Assembly (NCBI GenBank): GCA_021779635.1 | Contig: JAJYAH010000124.1 | Span: 1-12,319 of the forward strand | Direction of reading: 5' to 3' | Origin: Pseudomonadota bacterium | GTDB taxonomy: Bacteria; Pseudomonadota; Alphaproteobacteria; Rhizobiales; Xanthobacteraceae | Length of the DNA stretch: 12,319 bases | Shown: positions 1 to 6,141 of the stretch, one piece after another | Layout of the letters: the number at the start of each line of letters is the position of its first letter | Position numbering within the stretch: the stretch's first letter is position 1 | Notes under the pieces: generated by a model | Databases searched by the model: none | Told to the model about the DNA's origin: nothing | The model's input: only the letters and a program-made list of their open reading frames with translations | Position numbers and translations under genes: made by a program

Positions 1-342
1 TGCTTTCTTCGGATGCTCCTCGTGACGTTCGCCCGTGAGCGAGAACACGCCCCAGACCTTCGCCTTGCGGCAGGCTTCCGCGAATATTTCGGTTTCCTCG
101 CCGGGCACGACGGAGGCCGTTTCATACATCTCCTTGGAGTCGTACATGATCCCGTGGGTCGAATATTCCGGGAAGATGACGAGATCCATGCCCGGCAGAC
201 CGGTCTTCATGCCGACGATCATGTCGGCGATCTTTCTGGCGTTCGCCAGCACCTCGGCCTTGGTGTGAAGGCGAGGCATTTTGTAGTTCACGACGGCGAC
301 GCCGACCGTGTCGTTGCTTGATGAAATATCGCCGTGCAGCAT
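1..342 (-). CDS. amiE: Aliphatic amidase AmiE, N-terminal part (3' end beyond window)
   Basis: Aliphatic amidase of the nitrilase superfamily, which hydrolyses short-chain amides such as acetamide to the carboxylic acid and ammonia in the cytoplasm. The visible 114 codons match the AmiE N-terminus almost continuously: [20 protein letters not shown] near residue 3, then DLVIFPEYS, which places the catalytic glutamate at Glu59 as in the Pseudomonas enzyme, and [16 protein letters not shown] near the cut end. The catalytic Lys and Cys lie outside the window. The family is about 346 residues, so roughly two thirds is missing. The ATG at 342 is preceded by AAGGAG with 6 nt spacing (349-354). It follows urtE by 82 nt on the same strand with no visible terminator between them, so it is probably the last visible member of the transporter operon. 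Formamidase AmiF is the nearest alternative but fits the N-terminus less well. Confidence 0.93.
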   Translation of the reverse strand, partial: MLHGDISSSNDTVGVAVVNYKMPRLHTKAEVLANARKIADMIVGMKTGLPGMDLVIFPEYSTHGIMYDSKEMYETASVVPGEETEIFAEACRKAKVWGVFSLTGERHEEHPKKA

Positions 343-424
343 ATTGCTCTCCTTGCGGTTGATTTACGTTTGACGTTTTTTCAGCCTCGGCACACTCACC
401 GACGCGCTCTCAAGATCATTTGCA

Positions 425-1120
425 TCACACCGCCATATGCCGATGGACCATTTCATCGCTGAGTTCAGAGATCGCGCCGGAAACCACAACCCGTCCTTTC
501 TCCATCATGGCAAAGCAGTGGGACGCCTGGCGCGCAAAGGAGACATTTTGCTCAACCAGCACGACCGTGAGGCCGACGTCCCTGTTAAGACGAATAATAA
601 TCGCTTCGATTTCCTCGACGATCGATGGCTGGATGCCTTCGTTCGGTTCATCCAGCAGGATAATCTTCGGGTCGGCGGCCAGCGCGCGCGCGATTGCGAG
701 CTGCTGCTGCTGCCCGCCGGAAAGCACGCCGCCGGCGCGTTCGAGATTGTCCATCAGATAGGGAAACAGCTCCGGCACCAGTTCCGGAATCTGGCGCTTG
801 CCGTCAGCGCGGGCGAAAGCGCCCATCAGGATATTCTCCCGGATGGTAAAATCAGGGATGATCTCTCGACCCTGTGGGACGTAGGCAATTCCGGCGCGGG
901 CGCGGCGGAATGTCGGTTGCTTTCCAATATCCTTTCCGTCGAGATCGATTTGTCCCTCCATCCGGTCGGTGAGACCCATCACCGTCTTGAGCAGGGTGGT
1001 CTTTCCGGTGCCGTTGCGGCCAAGCACCGCCGTGACCTTTCCAATCGGGATATCCATGCACACCGCGTGCAGAATGTGGCTGCGGTCGTAAAAACTGTCG
1101 ACGTTCGTCAGCTTCAGCAT
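425..1120 (-). CDS. urtE: UrtE-type ABC transporter ATP-binding protein
   Basis: One of two ATPases of a branched-chain-amino-acid/urea-type (LivF/UrtE) ABC importer, acting at the cytoplasmic face of the inner membrane. It is 231 residues, normal for the family. Visible motifs are Walker A GRNGTGKTT (34-42), Q-loop in YVPQGRE (Gln83), signature LSGGQQQQLA (133-142) and Walker B IILLDEP (153-159) followed by NEGIQPSI, a UrtE hallmark. The switch position reads LVEQN, with Gln where many ABC ATPases have His, which is usual for LivF/UrtE. The ATG overlaps the urtD stop by one base (TGATG), so translation is probably coupled. Because amiE lies downstream and amiC/amiR upstream, the substrate is more likely a short-chain amide than urea; that is inference. 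The gene symbol reflects family, not proven substrate. Confidence 0.92.
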   Translation of the reverse strand: MLKLTNVDSFYDRSHILHAVCMDIPIGKVTAVLGRNGTGKTTLLKTVMGLTDRMEGQIDLDGKDIGKQPTFRRARAGIAYVPQGREIIPDFTIRENILMGAFARADGKRQIPELVPELFPYLMDNLERAGGVLSGGQQQQLAIARALAADPKIILLDEPNEGIQPSIVEEIEAIIIRLNRDVGLTVVLVEQNVSFARQASHCFAMMEKGRVVVSGAISELSDEMVHRHMAV

Positions 1121-1869
1121 CAGCTGATCCCTTTCGATCCGAGATAAGCCGCGCGTACTTTCGGATCGGTCTCTATCTGTTCGACGCTACCCTCGGCGAG
1201 AACCTGCCCGAGATGAAGTACCGTGATGCGTTCGGCTATCTCACGCACAAACGCCATATCGTGCTCGACAACGATCAGGGTGTGTTTGCCCTTGAGGCTG
1301 TTGACGATCTCCGAGGTCTTGTGGGTTTCCGCCTGCGTCATGCCGGCGGTCGGCTCATCGAGCAAAATCACCTTCGGATTTTGCGTGATCAAAAGGCCGA
1401 GTTCCAGCCACTGGGTTTGACCGTGGCTGAGATAAGCGGCCAGCCGGTTAGCCTCTTCGGCCAGACCGATCAATTCGAGCACATGGTCGACGTCCTGATT
1501 GGCTTGCTTGCCGAAGCCGAACCGCAGATTGGCCAGCACGCCGGGATTCCGGCAACTAGCGACCTTGAGATTGTCGCGCACCGACAGATCCTTGAATACG
1601 CTCGGGATCTGGAATTTTCGCCCCACGCCGGCGCGGGCGATCTTGTGCTCCTCCCAATTCGTAATGTCGGTGTCGTGCAGAAACACCCGCCCCTGTGTGC
1701 TCTTGGTTTTGCCGGACACCAGATCCATCAAGGTCGTCTTCCCGGCGCCGTTGGCGCCGAGCAAGACACGCAGTTCGCCGTCTTCGACGGTCAATGTTAC
1801 TCCGTCGACGGCCTTGAAGCCTCCGAAGTCGACACCGAGGCCATCGATCGTAAGCGCGGTCTCAGCCAT
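1120..1869 (-). CDS. urtD: UrtD-type ABC transporter ATP-binding protein
   Basis: Second ATPase of the importer (LivG/UrtD branch), 249 residues, expected to pair with UrtE under the UrtB/UrtC permeases. Motifs: Walker A GANGAGKTT (38-46), the UrtD-like GRKFQIPSVFKDLSV block (83-97) containing the Q-loop Gln87, signature LSHGQTQWLELG (147-158), Walker B VILLDEPTAGM (167-177) and the switch His203 in VVEHDMAFV. The HGQ variant of the signature with QWLE is typical of UrtD rather than LivG. The ATG at 1869 has GGAG about 8 nt upstream, inside the end of urtC, with 5 nt between the genes. Its own stop overlaps the urtE start. The fit to the family is strong; the transported substrate is not determined by this subunit. 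Confidence 0.93.
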   Translation of the reverse strand: MAETALTIDGLGVDFGGFKAVDGVTLTVEDGELRVLLGANGAGKTTLMDLVSGKTKSTQGRVFLHDTDITNWEEHKIARAGVGRKFQIPSVFKDLSVRDNLKVASCRNPGVLANLRFGFGKQANQDVDHVLELIGLAEEANRLAAYLSHGQTQWLELGLLITQNPKVILLDEPTAGMTQAETHKTSEIVNSLKGKHTLIVVEHDMAFVREIAERITVLHLGQVLAEGSVEQIETDPKVRAAYLGSKGIS

Positions 1870-1874
1870 CTAAC

Positions 1875-3020
1875 TTACTCCGCCGGTTGCGAGGCGTCGG
1901 AAACCTCTGCCGTGCGACGCGATATGGCCTTCCGGCGGCCAAGAAAGCCATCGACCAGATCGTGCGCGAGGCCTGCGAAACCGCGGGGCAGATACAGCAC
2001 GACCAGGACGAAGATTAATCCGATGATGACTTTCCACGCCTCGGCGAAGCCTTCCGTTTCGCTGACCGTCGCTGAAATCATGTTGATGACGATGGCACCG
2101 ATGCAGGCGCCGAGAATCGACGAACGCCCACCGACTGCAGCCCAGACCACCATCGTGATCGAGAATGTCAGGTCCATGAAGGTGGGAGACGCGAATTCCG
2201 AAACCACCACATAGAACATTCCGGCGAGGCCTGCGATCCCGGCCGAAACCGCGAAGAAGAACGTCTGGTAGAGCGGCACATCGAAGCCGAGATAACGCGC
2301 GCGGTTCTGGTCGTCCCTGATCGCCTGGAGAATAAGGCCCGCCCGGGTTTCGATCAGCAACCGCGCACCGGCGAGAACCAGACACAGCGCAATGGCGACG
2401 AAATAATAGGTCGGAACGATATAGGGATCGAACTCGAATCCCCCGACCTTGAACCAGCCCAGATCGGTTAGCCCGTTGAAGCCGTTCGTGACCGGCTGTG
2501 CATCGATGACCACTAGGCGTACCAGAAGCACCAGCGCAAGAGTGATAATCGAGACAAACACCCCCGAGATGCGCTTACGAAATACGATGATCCCGATGAC
2601 CGTCGCGATCACGACCGGAACCACGAGGCCCATCGCCACGCCGAACCACTGGTTTTGAAACGGCAGCCACAGGAACGACGCCTTGTTGATGCAGCACAGT
2701 TCCGTCGGCGCCCCCGGCTCGGCGTTCCAGAGCATGAAATCCGGTACTGGCTTGTCCGAACCCTGTTGAAGGCTCGTCGGGCTCGCCAGCTTGAGCGACA
2801 TCGCAATCATGTACGCCCCGGCGCCAAAGAACAGGCCCTGGCCCAGATTGAGAATTCCGGCATAGCCCCAGGACAGGGCCACAGCGATGCCAAGCATGCC
2901 GAACACAAGATATTTGGCGATGCGATTGAGCCAGAACGGGTCGAGCAGCAGCGGCGCGCACATGATGAGCGCGAAGAACGCCAGATAGATCGCGATCTCG
3001 AAGCGGCGCTTGTCGGACAT
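1875..3020 (-). CDS. urtC: UrtC-type ABC transporter permease
   Basis: Inner-membrane permease of the LivM/UrtC family, 381 residues, with multiple hydrophobic helices from residue 8 on. The family landmark GILNLGQGLFFGAGAYMIAM follows the first helices, then a polar extracytoplasmic segment (PVPDFMLWNAEPG...LWLPFQ), FRKRISGVFVSIITLAL, NGFNGLTDLGWF, and the cytoplasmic coupling segment AIRDDQNRARYLGFDV that docks on the ATPases. The C-terminal tail is basic and polar. It starts 3 nt after the urtB stop, with an AAGGGG ribosome-binding site in the end of urtB about 10 nt upstream of the ATG. Together with UrtB it should form the membrane channel. Family membership is clear; specificity for urea versus amides is set mainly by the binding protein. 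Confidence 0.92.
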   Translation of the reverse strand: MSDKRRFEIAIYLAFFALIMCAPLLLDPFWLNRIAKYLVFGMLGIAVALSWGYAGILNLGQGLFFGAGAYMIAMSLKLASPTSLQQGSDKPVPDFMLWNAEPGAPTELCCINKASFLWLPFQNQWFGVAMGLVVPVVIATVIGIIVFRKRISGVFVSIITLALVLLVRLVVIDAQPVTNGFNGLTDLGWFKVGGFEFDPYIVPTYYFVAIALCLVLAGARLLIETRAGLILQAIRDDQNRARYLGFDVPLYQTFFFAVSAGIAGLAGMFYVVVSEFASPTFMDLTFSITMVVWAAVGGRSSILGACIGAIVINMISATVSETEGFAEAWKVIIGLIFVLVVLYLPRGFAGLAHDLVDGFLGRRKAISRRTAEVSDASQPAE

Positions 3021-3023
3021 CGC

Positions 3024-3917
3024 TCAACGCCCCTTCAGCGAAAACAGGCCCTTGGGCTTGAGGATGATGATCATGATCACCACGCCGAACACCACCGCTC
3101 GGGCCAGGATGTCGTTGGTGCCGGCCGCGACCAGCCCGTTGATCTCTCCGAGGATGCCGGCCGAAAATACCGATCCAAGCAAGCTGCCGACACCTCCCAT
3201 CACCACGACCATGAAACCGTCGACGACCATCGGCGTGCCCATGTCCGGAAAGACCGTCTTGAAGCCGGACATCATGACGCCTGCGACGCCGGCGAGGCCG
3301 GAGCCGAACGCAAACGTCAGTGCATTGATCCGTGCCACGTCGATGCCGCAAGCTGCGGCCATTTTCGGATTGCGAATGATCGCACGCACCTGCGTGCCGA
3401 TCGACGTGCGATACATGATCAGCCAGGTCGCAGCCGTCAGTATCGCGGTCACGACAATGATGAACGCCCGATACCGGTTGATCTCGGCTCCCCCGATCAT
3501 GAAGGTTCCCTGCAGGACCGGCGGAACACTGACATTCTGAAGTCCCGGGCCGAGGCCCGCGATGTGGATGCCGAAGAACGAAAGGCCCAGTTCAAGCCGC
3601 ACCGCCTGCTGGATCAGGATCGCGACGCCCCAGGTCGCCAGCAGGGTATCAAGCAGGCGGCCATACAAGCGACGCACGATGACGCGCTCGATGGCGAGAC
3701 CGATCAGCGCCGTTACGATGAAGGCCAATGGTATGGCGACGAAGATATTGGCCCCGAGCCAGATGCCGGACAGCACCGTGACGTAGGCACCGATCATCAC
3801 CATCTCGCCATGGGCCATGTTGATGACGCCCATCGCGCCATAGGTGATGGCGAGACCCAGCGCCACCAGCAGAAGGATCGAGCCGAGACTCAGGCCGATA
3901 AACAGGACTTCGAGCAT
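3024..3917 (-). CDS. urtB: UrtB-type ABC transporter permease
   Basis: Inner-membrane permease of the LivH/UrtB family, 297 residues, almost entirely hydrophobic helices. Landmarks: GLAITYGAMGVINMAHGEMVMIGAY (described by its ends: GLAITYG and MIGAY) near residues 21-45, the coupling segment RAIIRNPKMAAACGIDV, and FAFGSGLAGVAGVM followed by MVVVMGGVGSLLGS. The ATG at 3917 is the first in the hydrophobic N-terminus and is preceded by GAGG. The gene is separated from the binding-protein gene by 64 nt holding a 14-bp hairpin (3937-3968). Some cyanobacterial and gammaproteobacterial UrtB proteins carry a long periplasmic N-terminal extension; this one lacks it. Confidence 0.92.
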   Translation of the reverse strand: MLEVLFIGLSLGSILLLVALGLAITYGAMGVINMAHGEMVMIGAYVTVLSGIWLGANIFVAIPLAFIVTALIGLAIERVIVRRLYGRLLDTLLATWGVAILIQQAVRLELGLSFFGIHIAGLGPGLQNVSVPPVLQGTFMIGGAEINRYRAFIIVVTAILTAATWLIMYRTSIGTQVRAIIRNPKMAAACGIDVARINALTFAFGSGLAGVAGVMMSGFKTVFPDMGTPMVVDGFMVVVMGGVGSLLGSVFSAGILGEINGLVAAGTNDILARAVVFGVVIMIIILKPKGLFSLKGR

Positions 3918-3936
3918 TCAGGGCAACCTCATCGCG

Positions 3937-3968
3937 TCGTCTGCCGCGCTTGAAAGCGCGGCAGACGA
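3937..3968. repeat. Perfect 14-bp inverted repeat between binding-protein and permease genes
   Basis: Two 14-nt arms (TCGTCTGCCGCGCT and its exact complement) flank a 4-nt loop, giving a very stable hairpin in the transcript between the substrate-binding-protein stop (3982) and the urtB start (3917). No run of T follows on the transcribed strand, so it is unlikely to be a full intrinsic terminator. Hairpins in this position often protect the upstream message from 3' exonucleases, raising binding protein over permease. That role is inference here. Confidence 0.75.
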
Positions 3969-3981
3969 TATTGATGCCAAC

Positions 3982-5238
3982 TCAGATCTTCAGTTTCGAC
4001 GTATCCAACCCCTTAGCGGTGCAGAACAGGTTGGTCTCTGTCTCGCCGTAGGCTACGTAGGGCAGCGGGATGGTCGGCTCCTTATAGGCGTCGATGATCT
4101 TGCCCTGTCCGTCCGTCTGCCACTGCGCAATCCGGGGCGTCAGATAGGTGTGCAGATTATCGGGATCGATCTTCACATGACCGTTCGGAGCGTCGAACTC
4201 CTGTCCCTTCACTGCCTCCCTGATGGCGACGGGCGTCACCTCTGCGGCCTTCTCGACCGCCTGCTTCCATAAGAACACCTGGAAATAGGATGACTCGAGC
4301 GCGTGATGCGTAACCGCCTTTGGATCCTTGACGAAGGCACGGTAACGCTCGACGAACGCCTTGTTGCGGTCAGTGTCGATGGCCTGGAAGTACGGGAACG
4401 AGGTGTAGCTTCCGACCGCGTATTCCGGTCCCATCGCCGCGATCTCGATTTCCGAAGTGACGGTGGCGCAAATCGGCAATTTGTCGTGCGTCAACCCCTG
4501 GTTCTTGTATTCGCGGTAGAAAGCAACGACCGAGTCGCCGACGACGTTCGACAGCACGACGTCGCACCCCGATCCCTTGATCTTGTTGACCATGGAACCC
4601 CATTCCGAATGCCCGAGTTCGAGGTATTCGTCCGCGATCCATTCGCCACCGTTTTTCTCGATGAGGATCTTCGATACCTTGGCCATCTCGCGCGGGTAGA
4701 TGTAATTCGAGCCGACAATGAAAAATTTCTTCTTGCCGAGCGTCTTGATGATCCAGGGAATGAAGTTTGAAAGCTGCTGGTTCGGAACGGCGCCGGTGTA
4801 GACGACGTTCTTGGAGCACTCGAACCCTTCATAATAAGTGGGATAGAAATACAGGTTGTTGCGCTTCTCGAACACCGGAAGAACGGCCTTGCGGCTCGCC
4901 GAGGTGTAGGATCCGAACACCGTCGGGACGCGATCCTGGATCACCAGCTTCGAGGCTTTTTCGTTATAGGTTTTGGGGTCCGACGCGCCATCCTCGACAA
5001 TGGCGTTTATCTTCATGCCCTTGGCGCCGCCCGAAGCGTTGATCTCGCTGATCGCCATCAACGTAGCGTCGTGAAGCGATTTCTCAATGATCGAAAGGCC
5101 GCCCGTTAGCGAGAACAGCACGCCCACGTCGATCGTTCCCGCAGCTCGTACCGGACTACTGATGATGTAAGGCGATGCAAGCGCTCCGGTTGTCGCAAGC
5201 AGGCTGGTTTTCAAAAACTTACGCCGATCAATCGACAT
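3982..5238 (-). CDS. urtA: UrtA/AmiC-type periplasmic amide (or urea) binding protein, Tat-exported
   Basis: Substrate-binding protein of the importer, 418 residues with the chosen start. The open frame runs further up to 5388, but the ATG at 5238 has a strong AAGGGGAG site 7 nt upstream and begins a twin-arginine signal (MSIDRRKFLKTSLLATTGAL), so export is probably folded, via Tat, with cleavage near residue 32. The mature part is a type-1 periplasmic binding fold: VGVLFSLTGGLSIIEKSL, FGSYTSASRKAVLPVFE, FYPTYYEGFE (131-140), GSNYIYPRE (176-184), TVTSEIEI (259-266), and QEFDAPNGHVKIDPDN near the C-terminus. These resemble UrtA, but FYPT-YEGFE, NYIYP and the TSE block match the amide sensor AmiC encoded just upstream more closely than the FYPVQYEGLE/DYVFP forms I recall from urea-binding UrtA. 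I infer short-chain amides as ligand. It is preceded by the attenuator leader and leads the transporter operon. Confidence 0.88.
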   Translation of the reverse strand: MSIDRRKFLKTSLLATTGALASPYIISSPVRAAGTIDVGVLFSLTGGLSIIEKSLHDATLMAISEINASGGAKGMKINAIVEDGASDPKTYNEKASKLVIQDRVPTVFGSYTSASRKAVLPVFEKRNNLYFYPTYYEGFECSKNVVYTGAVPNQQLSNFIPWIIKTLGKKKFFIVGSNYIYPREMAKVSKILIEKNGGEWIADEYLELGHSEWGSMVNKIKGSGCDVVLSNVVGDSVVAFYREYKNQGLTHDKLPICATVTSEIEIAAMGPEYAVGSYTSFPYFQAIDTDRNKAFVERYRAFVKDPKAVTHHALESSYFQVFLWKQAVEKAAEVTPVAIREAVKGQEFDAPNGHVKIDPDNLHTYLTPRIAQWQTDGQGKIIDAYKEPTIPLPYVAYGETETNLFCTAKGLDTSKLKI

Positions 5239-5386
5239 CGTGACACTCCCCTTGTGGCAGCCCCTCAACTCGAGACAAGCCGGTTCCATTCGCGCCGAAG
5301 CACGCTGTTTCGAACTGAAAAATTCCAGAGTCGCCCGAGGCCGGCGGACCAGATCCGATCCGTGCCCATTCTCGGCCGTCAAAAAC

Positions 5387-5424
5387 AAAAAAAGCCCGAT
5401 AGATCCTCGCGGATCTTTCGGGCT
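5387..5424 (-). terminator. Intrinsic terminator/attenuator in the transporter leader
   Basis: On the minus strand the sequence reads AGCCCGA, A, AGATCC, a GCGA tetraloop, GGATCT, A, TCGGGCT, then a run of T. The 13 base pairs are interrupted by a single A-A mismatch, and six T follow the stem (5387-5392), then G and five more T. It lies between the amiR stop (5511) and the binding-protein start (5238), 149 nt before that ATG. It therefore stops transcripts coming out of amiC-amiR, or starting within the leader, before the transporter genes. Given the adjacent ANTAR-protein gene, it is the likely target of AmiR antitermination. Confidence 0.9.
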
Positions 5425-5465
5425 ACCTAGCCGGGCCGGACCAACAGCATTGGTGGTCAGGCAAA

Positions 5466-5500
5466 AACCGCGCCTAGGACTTCGTCATCCCACCGCGGTT
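5466..5500 (-). promoter_or_regulatory. Terminator-like hairpin overlapping P1 after amiR
   Basis: Eleven nt past the amiR stop, AACCGCG (5494-5500) is the exact complement of CGCGGTT (5466-5472), a 7-bp stem closing a 21-nt loop, with TTT following directly. It looks like a weak terminator for amiR or a first attenuation site. It cannot form together with P1, since both need the AACCGCG bases. The long loop and short T run keep confidence modest. Confidence 0.4.
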
Positions 5501-5510
5501 GGGCGCAAAA

Positions 5511-6119
5511 CTAAACATCTTTTGCCCGGTACTGCAAGAGTTCATTTGCGTGAATGATCGCGGCGGCCATGTCATCCATCGACATCCGTTTCGCCATCGC
5601 TTGACGGCGAATGCTTTCGTAAGCTTCGGCCTCGCTCAATCCTTGGCCATCCATCAAGATCGACTTGGCCTTCTGGATTCGCTGAATACCTGAAAGTTTG
5701 CGTTCCAGTTTGCGGATTCGCTTTTCGGTTTCGCGCTTCTCCAGCCAGATGCTGCGAGCGATCGTCAGATTGGTGAGCAGCCCAAAGGGACGGATCGGCC
5801 GTTCGATGACGGCGACCGCTCCGGCCTCCAGTACCAATTGAAGCGTGGATGGATCTTCGTAGCCCACGACGGCGATAAGCGTCGGTCGGATTCCGTCGCT
5901 GGACTTCAGCAGCCGCTGGATATCGCCCCGGACATCGTGCTCGACGGCAAGCAACATGACATCGCAGCTGTCAGTCCAGCATTCGGGGACCGGCCATTGC
6001 GTCTCGACCATGCAGCCAATGCGTCGCAGATGCTCAACCAGCCGGACACGCTCGCTGTCCGGCGGATGAACGACCTGAACGCGGAGGCCGCGAAGATCGC
6101 GAAGGATTTGGATCGCCAC
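5511..6119 (-). CDS. amiR: AmiR-type ANTAR transcription antiterminator
   Basis: RNA-binding antiterminator of the AmiR/NasR family, 202 residues with the chosen start. Residues 1-120 form a degenerate receiver domain (LRGLRVQVVHPP, then DVMLLAVEH, where Ala58 stands at the usual phospho-Asp position), followed by a charged coiled-coil segment (about 124-148) and a C-terminal ANTAR domain (about 140-197) with IQKAKSILMDGQGLSEAEAY, including the conserved AK..LM core. The open frame extends to 6227, inside amiC, but a GTG at 6119 with GGGGAG 6 nt upstream aligns the N-terminus with Pseudomonas AmiR. With that start the gene begins 22 nt after the amiC stop, so the two are co-transcribed. In the known system AmiC holds AmiR inactive without amide; released AmiR binds leader RNA and prevents termination. 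The obvious target is the leader immediately downstream. Confidence 0.92.
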   Translation of the reverse strand: MAIQILRDLRGLRVQVVHPPDSERVRLVEHLRRIGCMVETQWPVPECWTDSCDVMLLAVEHDVRGDIQRLLKSSDGIRPTLIAVVGYEDPSTLQLVLEAGAVAVIERPIRPFGLLTNLTIARSIWLEKRETEKRIRKLERKLSGIQRIQKAKSILMDGQGLSEAEAYESIRRQAMAKRMSMDDMAAAIIHANELLQYRAKDV

Positions 6120-6141
6120 CAGCTGCTCCCCGCTCAGAACC

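Larger units (their letters stand above)
5387..5503 (-). promoter_or_regulatory. Candidate ANTAR (AmiR)-responsive leader RNA with two hexaloop hairpins
   Basis: Two short hairpins precede the terminator. Upstream, P1 at 5489-5503 pairs CCCA with TGGG (one G bulged) around loop ACCGCG. P2 at 5439-5458 pairs GACCA with TGGTC, then a C-U mismatch and a C-G pair, around loop AATGCT. Both six-base loops carry A at position 1 and G at position 4, the defining feature of ANTAR-binding RNAs. In addition CGGCT (5429-5433) can pair with the terminator's own 5' arm (AGCCCG, 5419-5424), giving an alternative fold that would exclude the terminator. P1 is imperfect and the P1-P2 linker is about 30 nt, so P1 is the weaker call. 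Confidence 0.6.

Noticed and set aside
1..342. Formamidase (AmiF/FmdA) instead of aliphatic amidase
   Set aside because: The N-terminal [20 protein letters not shown] run and Glu59 register match AmiE closely, and the linked amiC/amiR genes fit AmiE.
2655..3953. A 432-codon open frame on the plus strand opposite urtB/urtC
   Set aside because: It is antisense to two clear permease genes, its product is a low-complexity mix of Arg, His, Asp and Gln, and it has no recognisable domain; it is a by-product of GC-rich codon use on the other strand. The same applies to the plus-strand frame at 1213-2214.
5239..5388. A 50-residue N-terminal extension of the binding protein
   Set aside because: The frame is open upstream to 5388 but lies in the leader just after the terminator, and the internal ATG at 5238 has a strong ribosome-binding site and begins a Tat signal that must be at the N-terminus.
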